Origin: Sagittula sp. P11
GTDB lineage: Bacteria > Pseudomonadota > Alphaproteobacteria > Rhodobacterales > Rhodobacteraceae
Length of the DNA stretch: 64,000 bases
Assembly: GCF_002814095.1 (NCBI RefSeq)
Contig: NZ_CP021914.1
Span: forward strand, 1-64,000
Direction of reading: 5' to 3'
Both the position numbers and the translations under genes were made by a program. The notes beneath the pieces were generated by a model. It searched no databases. It saw only the letters and a list, made by a program, of their open reading frames with translations, and was not told the DNA's origin. Position 1 is the first letter of the stretch, and each line of letters opens with the position of its first letter. Below are positions 26,274 through 34,951 of this stretch, in pieces.

Positions 26274-27554
26274 ATGAAAAACGCAAACATCCCGCATGTC
26301 GCTGTCGCGATTGTCGGCGGCGGTCAGGCCGGCCTTTCCGTGGCCTGTCAGCTGCAAAAGAAGGGCATCGAAAGCGTCGTCTTCGAACGCCACGAGAAAT
26401 TCCATTCCTGGCGTGTGAACCGGTGGGACAGCTTCTGCCTTGTCACGCCGAACTGGCAATGCCGTCTGCCCGGATTCCACTACGACAAGGAATTCGGCGG
26501 TACCGACCCTGACGGTTTCATGCTGCGCGAGGATATCACCACGTATCTCGACGCATTCGCCGCGACCTTCGAGCCGAACCTCTACGAACATGTCACGGTG
26601 ACCCGCATCGCGCATCATCCGCAGGGCGGGTACGTGGTCGAGACGACCATCGGCACATGGACCTGTGATCAGGTGGTGATCGCCACGGGCGGCTATGACA
26701 AGCCCATCGAGCCCGCCTATGCCGAGGCGCTGGACCCGACCATCGTGCAGATGCACTCGGTCGATTACCGCAACCCGGCGCAACTCCCGGAAGGCGACGT
26801 GCTGATCGTGGGCACCGGTCAATCCGGCGTGCAGATCATGGAGGATTTCGTAAGGGCAGGGCGGGGCGTACACCTTGCCGTCGGCCCCGCGCCGCGCAGC
26901 CCGCGCAAGTATCGCGGCCGCGACGCGACCGACTGGCTGCACGACGCCGGGCATTACAGGGTCACCATCGACACCCATCCCGACCCGGTGAAGGCGATGA
27001 CGCAGACCAACCACTACATGTCCGGCCGCGACGGCGGGAAGGAGATTGACCTGCGCAAGTGGCATGTGGATCACGGGGTCGAGCTGTATGGCTCTCTGGC
27101 GAACATGGACGGGCGCAGGCTGGAATTCCTGCCCGACCTCGCCAAGAACCTCGACGACGCCGACCGCAGCTACGTCGGCATCCGCGACCAGATCGACAGC
27201 TACATCGCCCGGACCGGCATCGACGCGCCCGAAGAGCCCCCTTTCGTCAAGGTCTGGGAGCCGGAATCCGAGCGCACGGAACTGGACATCAAGGAGGCCG
27301 GTATCGCGTCGGTCCTCTGGGCCATAGGGTTCCGTCCGGACTATTCCTGGATCGAAGTCGATGTCTTCGACGCGCGGGGCAAACCGAAGTTCCACCGCGG
27401 TGTCACGGATGTGCACGGTTTCCACTTCATCGGCCTGGGCTGGCTGAACACCTGGGGCTCGGGCCGGTTCCTGGGGATCGAGGAGGACAGCGCCTATCTT
27501 GCCAACCAGATCGCCGCGCAACTGAAGGATACCAGCAAGCGGGCGGTCGCCTGA
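26274..27554 (+). CDS. MSMEG_0569-family FAD-dependent oxidoreductase (Nit1C cluster)
   Basis: A 426-residue flavoprotein resembling Trk-type/flavin monooxygenases. The FAD site is 'VAIVGGGQAGLSVACQLQKKG' near the N-terminus with 'SWRVNRWDSFCLVTPNWQCRLPG' after it. A second dinucleotide motif 'VLIVGTGQSGVQIMEDFV' at about residue 178 should bind NAD(P)H, and an 'IGFRPDYSW' ATG-like segment lies near 360. ATG 26274 is preferred with AAAGGA upstream; ATG 26256 overlapping the previous stop is the alternative. It is the Nit1C flavoprotein, possibly hydroxylating a nitrogen or carbon of the pathway intermediate. Confidence 0.88.
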   Translation: MKNANIPHVAVAIVGGGQAGLSVACQLQKKGIESVVFERHEKFHSWRVNRWDSFCLVTPNWQCRLPGFHYDKEFGGTDPDGFMLREDITTYLDAFAATFEPNLYEHVTVTRIAHHPQGGYVVETTIGTWTCDQVVIATGGYDKPIEPAYAEALDPTIVQMHSVDYRNPAQLPEGDVLIVGTGQSGVQIMEDFVRAGRGVHLAVGPAPRSPRKYRGRDATDWLHDAGHYRVTIDTHPDPVKAMTQTNHYMSGRDGGKEIDLRKWHVDHGVELYGSLANMDGRRLEFLPDLAKNLDDADRSYVGIRDQIDSYIARTGIDAPEEPPFVKVWEPESERTELDIKEAGIASVLWAIGFRPDYSWIEVDVFDARGKPKFHRGVTDVHGFHFIGLGWLNTWGSGRFLGIEEDSAYLANQIAAQLKDTSKRAVA

Positions 27555-28354
27555 TGGCGGTCGTCGCCTTTGTGGCCCGCCCCGCGCCGGTCGAGATCTG
27601 CGCCGACCTACCGCTTGGCATGGCGCAGCTGTCGCCGGACGGGCTGTCCGAGCAATGGGTCCTGCGCTTTTGCGGCGATCAGCATTGGGCACTGATCGCC
27701 AAGGCGCTTGGCCAGCGCGAGGCGGTGTTCCACGCGGCAGACGGGCGGCCGGTCTACGCTGCGTTCTGCGCCACGTCGCTGAGTTTGCAGCCGTCCGCGT
27801 CGTTGCTGGGGCGCGATGTAAAGGTGGCATCCGTGCTGTTCGCAGTGACCGAGACGCGCACCGGGTCGCGGCACCGGCTGCTGGTCGACGGCGCGGTGAT
27901 TGCCGAATTGTCCATGATCTCGACCTTTGTCAGCCATGACACGCAAGGCTGCAACACGCGGATCTATCGCAACTCTGTCCTGGGCCAGATGCACCTGCCC
28001 CCGGCCGACCCGGCCCTGCTGGCGCTGGATCGTCAGGCGCGGGAAACGGCCCGTAGCCTGCGGGGAACCGTCGTGGCGCGGGCAACCGAGATCCATGTTG
28101 AACGCCCGGTGCCCGCGCTGGATTTCAATACCGTGGGGCTGCTGTATTTCCCGGCCTTCTCGCGCATCGCCACGACAGCCGCCCATGCGCGGGCAGGGGG
28201 CACTGGTCCAGTCCGGAAACGCGACGTCGTCTACCTCGGCAACCTCAATCAGGGCGATACCGTCCATGTCTTCGGCCACGGCCAGAAGATGCTCATGACC
28301 CGCGGCGACGGCACGCCGATAGCCGTGATCCGGACCGAAGTGGCGGCAGAATGA
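27554..28354 (+). CDS. Pnap_2097/LnmK-family biosynthetic protein (Nit1C cluster)
   Basis: A 266-residue protein with double hot-dog character, resembling the Pnap_2097 family related to the acyltransferase/decarboxylase LnmK. Recognisable stretches are 'GLSEQWVLRFCGDQHWALIA' at the start, 'HDTQGCNTRIYRNSV', 'DFNTVGLLYFPAFSRIA' and 'KRDVVYLGNLNQGDTVHV'. Its start overlaps the flavoprotein stop (TGATG), making it the last gene of the operon. LnmK acts on carrier-bound acyl groups. No acyl carrier protein or ligase is present here, so its role is open. Its presence argues that the cluster makes a product and does not only degrade nitriles. Confidence 0.8.
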   Translation: MAVVAFVARPAPVEICADLPLGMAQLSPDGLSEQWVLRFCGDQHWALIAKALGQREAVFHAADGRPVYAAFCATSLSLQPSASLLGRDVKVASVLFAVTETRTGSRHRLLVDGAVIAELSMISTFVSHDTQGCNTRIYRNSVLGQMHLPPADPALLALDRQARETARSLRGTVVARATEIHVERPVPALDFNTVGLLYFPAFSRIATTAAHARAGGTGPVRKRDVVYLGNLNQGDTVHVFGHGQKMLMTRGDGTPIAVIRTEVAAE

Positions 28355-28764
28355 AAGAAGGCAGCGCGCACCTCCGCGGTGCCGTGTCATGCCCAGGAAA
28401 TTTACTGTAGCACGCCTGCCGCCGCAACTTCACCGCGCATGACTGATCGGCACGGTGGGATTCGCCGCCGCGGTCCGCAATTCTTTTGGCCAGCCCAATC
28501 CGCTGATCGGTAAATCCGTGCGATCCATCGATCACGACAGGCGCCCCGAACTGATGATCGAAGTGCCTCGCAACGCCGGATGGAACGGCTGCCGGAGGGA
28601 GGGTAAGCGCTTGCGTCCCGGGGCCTGCGTGAAGCGATCCTTCAAGCGACGGTGCCTTGCAGAGGTGTATTCACCTTCGGTGGCCAGCGTTCATACTGAC
28701 ATATATTGTATGCAGATGGATACACAGGTATCCATTACCGTAGCCAGAGACTCGGGAGGCCGGT
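28355..28764. other. Intergenic region with promoter-like repeats
   Basis: A 410-base gap. The first 300 bases show nothing recognisable. The last 80 bases before 28765 are AT-rich with stacked repeats: CATAC-N11-GTATG (28692-28712), the 11-mer TATTGTATGCA (28704-28714) shared with the Nit1C promoter, and the palindrome at 28716-28735. Confidence 0.5.
28716..28735. promoter_or_regulatory. GntR-like palindromic operator
   Basis: ATGGATAC-acag-GTATCCAT, perfect 8-base arms, 29 bases upstream of the TTG start at 28765. The form resembles FadR-subfamily GntR operators, but no such regulator is adjacent. Confidence 0.5.
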
Positions 28765-29820
28765 TTGCGCATACATTTTCTGGATCACGTATTGCGTCGA
28801 CGGGCGCTGACCCTCGTCCTTGCGTCGATTGGAACGGCCCTGTTCTGGCTGGGCGGCCTGCCTTTGCCGTTTCTCTTCGGCCCGATGGCCTTCTGCCTGG
28901 CTGGGGCACTGGCGCATCTGCCCCTGAAGGGGTTCGGGCAGGTGTCCGTGGCGGCCCGCACGATTCTCGGCGTTGCCGTCGGTGCCTCCATCACGCCGGA
29001 CGTCATCGCCCAACTGCCCCGCATGGCTGTCTCCGTCGCGCTGATCCCGCTGTTCATTGCGGTGATCGCGCTGGTCGGTGTGCCGTTCTTCCGCAAGCTC
29101 TGGGGGTTCGACGGGCCCACCGCCTATTATGCCGCCATGCCGGGCGGCCTTCAGGACATGGTGATCTTTGGCACTGAGGCCGGGGCCAACCCGCGGGTGC
29201 TGTCACTTGTCCATGGCACGCGTGTGCTGATCATCGTGACGCTCGCCCCCTTCATCCTCGGTCACTTCTACGGCGTGGGTCTGACCAATCCCATCGGGGC
29301 GCCGGTCGCCGACCTGCCGGTGCATGAGCTGCTGATCATGGTCGCCGCCGCATGGATCGGCTGGAAGGGCGGGGAGCGCATCGGCCTGTTCGGCGCGTCG
29401 ATCCTTGGCCCGATGATCGTCACCGCAATCCTGTCCCTGACAGACGTGATCCATGCCCGCCCCCCGGCCGAAGCGATCCTCCTTGCGCAGTTCTTCATCG
29501 GCTGCGGGATCGGGGTGCAGTTCCTCGGCGTCACATGGAAGGAACTGACCCGCGTGGTCGCAGCGGGCATCGCCTACGTTATGGTATTGGCCGTGCTCGC
29601 GGCGGCCTTTTCGGGTGTCGTCACTTGGCTGGGACTGGGAGAGCCGGTTGCCGCTTTCCTTGCCTTCGCGCCCGGCGGTCAGGCCGAGATGACGGTGCTG
29701 GCCATCGTGACGGGCGCAGACCTCGGGTTTGTCATAACGCACCACCTGACCCGCATCGTCATCGTGATCGTCGGCGCGCCGGTGCTGGCAGCGATCATCG
29801 CCCGAAGACGGAAGGATTGA
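28765..29820 (+). CDS. AbrB-family integral membrane protein (PF05145-like)
   Basis: A 351-residue membrane protein with about ten hydrophobic spans in two tandem repeats. Each repeat carries the family signature: 'GFDGPTAYYAAMPGGLQDMV' near residue 112 and 'AFLAFAPGGQAEMTVLAI' near 295. This family is named AbrB or 'ammonia monooxygenase' in databases but is more likely a transporter; it often sits beside TctA-type or PrpF genes, as here. The TTG start has GGGAGG 5 bases upstream and no better ATG fits. The 3' end overlaps the convergent dehydrogenase gene by 26 bases. Confidence 0.85.
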   Translation: MRIHFLDHVLRRRALTLVLASIGTALFWLGGLPLPFLFGPMAFCLAGALAHLPLKGFGQVSVAARTILGVAVGASITPDVIAQLPRMAVSVALIPLFIAVIALVGVPFFRKLWGFDGPTAYYAAMPGGLQDMVIFGTEAGANPRVLSLVHGTRVLIIVTLAPFILGHFYGVGLTNPIGAPVADLPVHELLIMVAAAWIGWKGGERIGLFGASILGPMIVTAILSLTDVIHARPPAEAILLAQFFIGCGIGVQFLGVTWKELTRVVAAGIAYVMVLAVLAAAFSGVVTWLGLGEPVAAFLAFAPGGQAEMTVLAIVTGADLGFVITHHLTRIVIVIVGAPVLAAIIARRRKD

Positions 29821-30769
29821 CCATGTGGATCGGCGCGCCCGCGGCGTAGGCGTTCACCTGATCGAAGATGTCGGCGAACTGCTTGTCGAACTCGTCCTCG
29901 GTGACAAAGCCGATATGCGGCGTGGCGATCAGGTTGGGATGCGACAGCAGCGGGTCATGCGCGTCGGTCAGCGGCTCGGTGTCGAAGACGTCGATGGCGG
30001 CCATGCCCGGGCGGCCCGCGTTCAACCCCGCAAGCAGGGCGCCCGGAGCGATCAACCCGGCGCGGGACGTGTTCACGAGGACGGAGCGCGGCGACATCTG
30101 CGACAGGTCCTCTGCGGTAACGATGCCCCGGGTCTCCGGGGTCAGGCGCAGGTGCAGGGAGACCACGTCGCTTTCGGCGAAGAAGGCGGCCCGGCTATCC
30201 GCAACATGCTCGCCCGCAGCGCGCGCCCGGGCGCGCCCCTCGTCGGAGGCCCACCAGACCACCTCCATGCCGAAAGCGCGGGCGTAGTCCGCCACGACGC
30301 GACCGATCCGGCCATAGCCGTACAGACCCAGCGTCCGGCCGCGCAGCGTGCGGCCCACGCCCATCTGCCACCGGCCCGCCTTGACGCTGGCCATCTGCTG
30401 CGGCAACTGGCGCATCGCAGACAGGATCAGGGCGAAGGTCAGTTCGGCAGCGGCATAATTCGCGCCATCCGCGCCCTTGTTGGAGCAGAGCAGCACACCC
30501 CGGTCGGTGCAGGCCTCCACATCTACATGTGGCCAGACCCCGCGTTGGGAGATCAGTCGCAGCTTCGGCAGGCGCTCCAGCAGGCCGCGCGTGACCCGCG
30601 TGCGTTCCCGGAACAGCACGACACACTCGGCCTCGGCCAGACGGGCGGCCAGGGCCGCCTCGTCGGGTTCATGGTCGGTCCAGACAGTGACGTCATGTCC
30701 GTCGAGCAGGCGGAAGCAGGGCAGCCCCCGCAACGTGTCGAACCAGTTGTCGAGAATGTGGACCTTCAT
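29795..30769 (-). CDS. D-2-hydroxyacid dehydrogenase (SerA/PdxB superfamily)
   Basis: A 324-residue NAD-dependent dehydrogenase. The nucleotide-binding motif is 'GLYGYGRIGRVVADYARAFG' (about residues 149-168). Catalytic residues are visible as Arg in 'VNTSRAGLI', Glu in 'DVFDTEPLTD' and His in 'ATPHIGFVTE'. It is the last gene in the TTT-transporter operon, after a short protein and a universal stress protein. It probably reduces or oxidises a hydroxy- or ketoacid made from the imported carboxylate. Substrate specificity cannot be read. Confidence 0.88.
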   Translation of the reverse strand: MKVHILDNWFDTLRGLPCFRLLDGHDVTVWTDHEPDEAALAARLAEAECVVLFRERTRVTRGLLERLPKLRLISQRGVWPHVDVEACTDRGVLLCSNKGADGANYAAAELTFALILSAMRQLPQQMASVKAGRWQMGVGRTLRGRTLGLYGYGRIGRVVADYARAFGMEVVWWASDEGRARARAAGEHVADSRAAFFAESDVVSLHLRLTPETRGIVTAEDLSQMSPRSVLVNTSRAGLIAPGALLAGLNAGRPGMAAIDVFDTEPLTDAHDPLLSHPNLIATPHIGFVTEDEFDKQFADIFDQVNAYAAGAPIHMVNPSVFGR

Positions 30770-30782
30770 GTGATGTGCCCTG

Positions 30783-30944
30783 TCAGCTTTGGGGAGAGAG
30801 CGCCTTGATCGCCCGGCTGACCCGTTCGTGCAAGATCAGAAGGTCGGACTGGCCGGGACCGTCTTTGGCGATCCGCTGTGATAGGTCGCTGCGGATCTCT
30901 TCCAGATCGCGGCGCACGCGGCTCAGTTTTTCGTAATCGCTCAT
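30783..30944 (-). CDS. Small conserved-looking protein, 53 residues
   Basis: A 53-residue, highly charged, helical protein 'MSDYEKLSRVRRDLEEIRSD' ending 'VSRAIKALSPQS'. It has no cysteines, signal or membrane span and probably forms a coiled coil. It starts 10 bases after the Usp stop with GGAG upstream and ends 13 bases before the dehydrogenase start, so its position and spacing look like a real operon member. The function is not recognised. Confidence 0.6.
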   Translation of the reverse strand: MSDYEKLSRVRRDLEEIRSDLSQRIAKDGPGQSDLLILHERVSRAIKALSPQS

Positions 30945-30954
30945 TCGGGGCTCC

Positions 30955-31770
30955 TCAGTGCGACAGGAGTACGGGGATATCGATCTGCGCCAGGACCTCG
31001 GAGGTGACACCGCCAAGCAGGTCTTCACGGAACTTCGAATGCTCGAAGGCACCGAGCACAAGCAGGGAGGGCCGATGTTTCTGGCACCAGCCGAGAAGGG
31101 TAGGGGCCACGGGGTGCGACGTGGGCCATTCCTCGTGCACGGCCTCGACCCCGTGACGGGAGAGGTGGGTCATCAGGTCCTCGATCGGCCATGCGGTGCG
31201 CGGACCGACGGTCAGGACGCTGACACGTCCGTCGTCCTCGATCAGGCGCAGGCTGTCTGACAGGGCGCGCGCCGCGGCGCGGCCACCGTCCCATGCCAGC
31301 GCGGAGTGGCTGAGGCCGCCGCCGCCGTCATAGCCCGCGGGCACGACGACCACCGGGCGCCCGGACATCAGCGCGATGCGGTCCGGGTGCAGCGTCACAT
31401 GCTCGTCGTCGGTGTCGGCATGGCTGCCCACGATCAGCATGTCGTAATGCCGTGCGGCCTCGGACAGGACGTTGTCGACGCGGCCGGTGACTTCCTTCAG
31501 CTGAAGCGCGTTGGCCAACCCGAGGGCCGTGCGTTCCGTTTCGAACTTCGCTTCGATCTCGCGTAGGATGTCCGAGTTGGCCGCGTCGAGCAGCGCCCGC
31601 GCCTCCTTCGGGATCCAGCGCGACCGCTTGTCGATCACCTCGTGCGAACTGTGCGCCAGCATGGCGGTGACATGCGCGCCCAGCCGGTCCGCCAGCGACG
31701 CCGCATAGCGCAGCGCGGCGACCGAGCCGTCAGAGCCGTTGAAAGCCACGAGCAGGTTCATCATCGGCAT
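30955..31770 (-). CDS. Universal stress protein, tandem UspA domains
   Basis: A 271-residue protein with two UspA-like halves. The first begins 'LLVAFNGSDGSVAALRYAASLA' and ends 'LIVGSHADTDDE...RPVVVVPAG' near 147. The second begins 'SALAWDGGRAAARALSDSL' and ends 'LLVLGAFEHSKFREDLLGGVTS' followed by 'IPVLLSH', with a degenerate G-x2-G-x9-G(S/T) ATP motif. It lies between the PrpF-like and small-protein genes in the TTT operon. TTT operons with Usp genes occur elsewhere, but its part in uptake is unknown. Confidence 0.85.
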   Translation of the reverse strand: MPMMNLLVAFNGSDGSVAALRYAASLADRLGAHVTAMLAHSSHEVIDKRSRWIPKEARALLDAANSDILREIEAKFETERTALGLANALQLKEVTGRVDNVLSEAARHYDMLIVGSHADTDDEHVTLHPDRIALMSGRPVVVVPAGYDGGGGLSHSALAWDGGRAAARALSDSLRLIEDDGRVSVLTVGPRTAWPIEDLMTHLSRHGVEAVHEEWPTSHPVAPTLLGWCQKHRPSLLVLGAFEHSKFREDLLGGVTSEVLAQIDIPVLLSH

Positions 31771-31771
31771 G

Positions 31772-32860
31772 TCAGCGCCCTTTCCAGATCGAAGCGGGCA
31801 CGTAGATGTGCCCGTCCGCGAGCTTGCGAGCGGTGCGCAGCAGCCCGGCGGAGTTCAGCGTGAAGTGGTTGTTCATGTCGAAATCCACCAGCACCTCGAT
31901 GGTGCCGGACGCATGTTCGAGAACGACGTTGGCCGGGCTCTCGGTGGGCCGCTCCAGCAGGCCGTCCGCGACGGTGCCGGGGGTCAGCGCGCAGGAGGCG
32001 AGGCACTGCGACCCGGTCACCGCCATCGACGGGTGCGTCGTCCAGGGCATGAAGTAGCGCGTGCAGATCGTGCCACCGTCGTTGGCGGGGGCCAACAGGC
32101 CGAACTTCGGCGTGACCGATTGCGCCACGTCGCCCATGCCCATGGCCGCGCCCGCCCGAAGGCGCACGGCCTCCATCCGGGCAAAGAAGTCCCTGTTCGC
32201 GTCCAGCGCCTCGGCGCTCTCGTATCCGGTCAGGCCGAAGTCCGCAGCGCGGCCGATCACCATGGGCATGGCCACGTCCATGCAGGTGACCTCGATACCG
32301 TCGAAAGTGTCGCGCAGGTTGCCCGTGGGCAGGAACGCCCCGGTCGAGGATCCCACCACGCCCATGAAGTTGAGCGCAATCGGTGCGGCCCCCCCGGGTA
32401 CTCCGGCGATCTCCGTCTCGCCATCGTAGCGCAGTACGCCGCCGGGCGTCTGGACCCGGGCCAGCACCTTTGCCCCGGTGTTGACGGCGCGGATCCTGAT
32501 CTCCGTCTCGTTCCCGGTGGCGGTGACGAGGCCCATCTCGATCGCCGCCGGGCCGACGCCCGACAGGATGTTGCCGCAGGTGGGTTTGAAGTCGACCAGC
32601 CGGTCCGCCACCGAAACCTGGGCAAAGAAGTAGTCCACGTCCGCCCAGTCGTCGTCCGACGGCGACAGCATGGCGACCTTCGTGGTCACCGCCACGCCGC
32701 CGCCGATGCCGTCGATGTTGATCGCGTGGCCCGCGCCGACGGCGGCCATCAGAACCTCGGCCAGCGTTTCGCGGTCCTCCGGCAGGTCGGCGCGGTTGAA
32801 ATAGGGCCCGCGCGAGGTCCCGCCCCGCATGAAGACGTAGGGGATGCCTGTCTGTGTCAT
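31772..32860 (-). CDS. PrpF/4-oxalomesaconate tautomerase family isomerase
   Basis: A 362-residue PrpF-fold protein. The N-terminal signature is 'IPYVFMRGGTSRGPYFNRADLP' and the second is 'PTCGNILSGVGPAAIEMGL' at about residues 93-111, supplying the active-site cysteine; 'MAVTGSQCLASCAL' near 280 is also typical. The family includes methylaconitate isomerase PrpF and 4-oxalomesaconate tautomerase GalD. As it follows the carboxylate transporter genes in the same operon, it may tautomerise an imported unsaturated tricarboxylate. The exact substrate is open. Confidence 0.87.
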   Translation of the reverse strand: MTQTGIPYVFMRGGTSRGPYFNRADLPEDRETLAEVLMAAVGAGHAINIDGIGGGVAVTTKVAMLSPSDDDWADVDYFFAQVSVADRLVDFKPTCGNILSGVGPAAIEMGLVTATGNETEIRIRAVNTGAKVLARVQTPGGVLRYDGETEIAGVPGGAAPIALNFMGVVGSSTGAFLPTGNLRDTFDGIEVTCMDVAMPMVIGRAADFGLTGYESAEALDANRDFFARMEAVRLRAGAAMGMGDVAQSVTPKFGLLAPANDGGTICTRYFMPWTTHPSMAVTGSQCLASCALTPGTVADGLLERPTESPANVVLEHASGTIEVLVDFDMNNHFTLNSAGLLRTARKLADGHIYVPASIWKGR

Positions 32861-32878
32861 GTCATTGTCTCCCGGGGA

Positions 32879-34909
32879 TCAGTTCAGCGGCCAGGGCAGG
32901 TCGGTGACGTCCTGCAGAAGGCCCGGAGGGAAATCGCGGTTGAGTGCACCGGCCATCACGCACATCAGCGCGATGCCGCAGGCGGTCAGGATCAGCGTTT
33001 TCGGCCAGGGTGCCTGTGCCCGGACCCGCAGGAAGGTCACGAGGAACCCGGCCAGCGCGAGGATGAAGCCCAGCACGTAGGTGGCCGCGATCAGCCCGGC
33101 GAACCACGCCAGCGTGCCCCAGAGGCCGTAGGGCGCATCCGCGTCCTCACCCGCCATTTCCTTGTCGGCGAAGATGGTGTCGCCCTCGGGCCGCATCAGC
33201 ATCTGCGCCAAGAGGATCAGCAGGGCGACCAGCGTGATGCCCCCGATCACCAGCGGTACGATCTTGTCCGTCATGTTGTAGTCGGGGATCATGTTGGCGT
33301 TGATCAGCGCGGTCACGACGTAGGCCAGGATCACCAGAAGGAAGACGATCGGCGCGCGCTTCGATCCGGCCTTCACGTCGCCTTCGGCCATGATGGTCTT
33401 GGCTTGCCGAATACCCAGCACCACCGACACGACCGTGACGATCAGCAGCACGATGACGATGGGGGAGAAGATGTAGTCCATCCCTTCCTCGAACGACTTG
33501 CGGAAGCGGAACGACGCGATCTGGAAGGCCTGGTTCGAGAACTTCTCGACCGGGTTCGAGAGCACGAAGCCGATCAGGAAGGCCGGGCGCGACCAGTCGA
33601 ACCGGCGCAGGAAGATGCCGATCAGGCCGATGGCGAAGAGCGCGAGGATGTCCTCGAAGTTCTGCCCGGACTGGAAGGCCGCGAAGGCGATCAGCATGAA
33701 CAGGAACGGCGCAAGGTAGGTGAAACGAATGGTCGTCAGCTTGGCGATGCCGCCCGAGACGCCGATGCACAGCAGGGTGCCGACGACGTTGGCCAGAGCC
33801 AGCAACCACACGATGGAATAAGTGATGTCGAGGTTGTCGCGCAGCATCGCCGGGCCGACCTCGATGTCACCGGAGCCGAGCAGCGCAATGGCACCGATGA
33901 AGATCGCCATCGAGCCGGAGCCTGGGATGCCGAAGAGCAGGGTGGGGACGAGGCCGCCGCCCTCCTTGGCGTTGTTAGAGCTTTCCGGCCCGATCACGCC
34001 GCGGATCTCGCCCTTGCCGAAGTTCGACTTGTCCTTGGTGGTCTGCACCGCGTGGCCGTAGGCGATCCAGTCGACGACAGAGCCGCCGAGGCCGGGGATC
34101 ACGCCGACCAGCACGCCGATCAGCGAGCAGCGCACCGACAGCCACTTGTTGGCGAACCAGTCGCGCACGCCGTCCATCCAGCCCGCGCCGAGCGACGCGT
34201 CCTTTGCGATGGACCGGTCTTGCCGCAGGAGCGAGACGATCTCGGGCACGGCAAAGATGCCGAGTCCCACGATCACCAGCTGCAGGCCGTCCGTGAGGTA
34301 GGGAAAGTCATAGCTCGCCATACGCAGCGAGCCGCCTGCGTCGGCGACACCGATGGTGCCGATCAGCATGCCGAGGCCAGCCGCCGCCAGCCCCTTGAGC
34401 GCGACGCGGCCCGCGAGAACTGCTACCATCGAGAGGCCGAGGATGGAGATCATCAGCATTTCCGGCAGGCCAAAGGCCAGCACAAGCGGCCGCGCCACGA
34501 CGATGAAGAGCGTCAGGAACACTGCTCCGACAAGGCCGCCGAAGAGCGAGGCGGTGAAGGCCGCCGACAGCGCCCGCGCCGCCTGACCCTTGCGCGCCAG
34601 CGGGAAGCCGTCGAGCACCGTGGCCTGAGAGGCCGATGAGCCCGGGATGCCCATGAGCACCGATGAGAATGTGTCCGAGGTCGGGACCACGGCCACCATG
34701 CCGATCATCAGCGCGAGGCCGAGAACCGGTTCCATGCCGAACATGAAGGGCAGCAGCAGCGACAGCCCGGCGATGCCGCCGAGGCCGGGAAACACACCGA
34801 CTGCAAGGCCCATGACCACGCCCAGGACAAGGTATCCCAGGACGACAGGTTGCAGAATGAGAGCCCATGCGTCGGCAAGCGCCGGCAGGGCGGTCGCGAA
34901 GAGATCCAT
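32879..34909 (-). CDS. tctA: Tripartite tricarboxylate transporter, fused TctA-TctB membrane protein
   Basis: A 676-residue membrane protein. Residues about 1-500 are TctA: 'GVFPGLGGIAGLSLLLPFMFG' near 38, the paired 'GVIPGLGGSVVDWIAYGHAV' near 272, and about 12 spans. Residues about 525-676 contain four further spans in the TctB pattern, separated from TctA by the charged segment 'MAEGDVKAGSKRAP'. No separate tctB exists in the operon, so this is a TctA-TctB fusion. It would form the membrane part of a sodium- or proton-coupled carboxylate importer with the TctC protein encoded just upstream. Confidence 0.88.
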   Translation of the reverse strand: MDLFATALPALADAWALILQPVVLGYLVLGVVMGLAVGVFPGLGGIAGLSLLLPFMFGMEPVLGLALMIGMVAVVPTSDTFSSVLMGIPGSSASQATVLDGFPLARKGQAARALSAAFTASLFGGLVGAVFLTLFIVVARPLVLAFGLPEMLMISILGLSMVAVLAGRVALKGLAAAGLGMLIGTIGVADAGGSLRMASYDFPYLTDGLQLVIVGLGIFAVPEIVSLLRQDRSIAKDASLGAGWMDGVRDWFANKWLSVRCSLIGVLVGVIPGLGGSVVDWIAYGHAVQTTKDKSNFGKGEIRGVIGPESSNNAKEGGGLVPTLLFGIPGSGSMAIFIGAIALLGSGDIEVGPAMLRDNLDITYSIVWLLALANVVGTLLCIGVSGGIAKLTTIRFTYLAPFLFMLIAFAAFQSGQNFEDILALFAIGLIGIFLRRFDWSRPAFLIGFVLSNPVEKFSNQAFQIASFRFRKSFEEGMDYIFSPIVIVLLIVTVVSVVLGIRQAKTIMAEGDVKAGSKRAPIVFLLVILAYVVTALINANMIPDYNMTDKIVPLVIGGITLVALLILLAQMLMRPEGDTIFADKEMAGEDADAPYGLWGTLAWFAGLIAATYVLGFILALAGFLVTFLRVRAQAPWPKTLILTACGIALMCVMAGALNRDFPPGLLQDVTDLPWPLN

Positions 34910-34951
34910 CGCACCGTTCTTTCGGTTGAATTTTCAGGAGGTAGAAAGGCT

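Noticed and set aside
31739-34639. 966-codon plus-strand frame
   Set aside because: It lies opposite the PrpF-like and TctA-TctB genes and translates to a His/Asp/Gln/Arg-rich shadow of membrane-protein codons.
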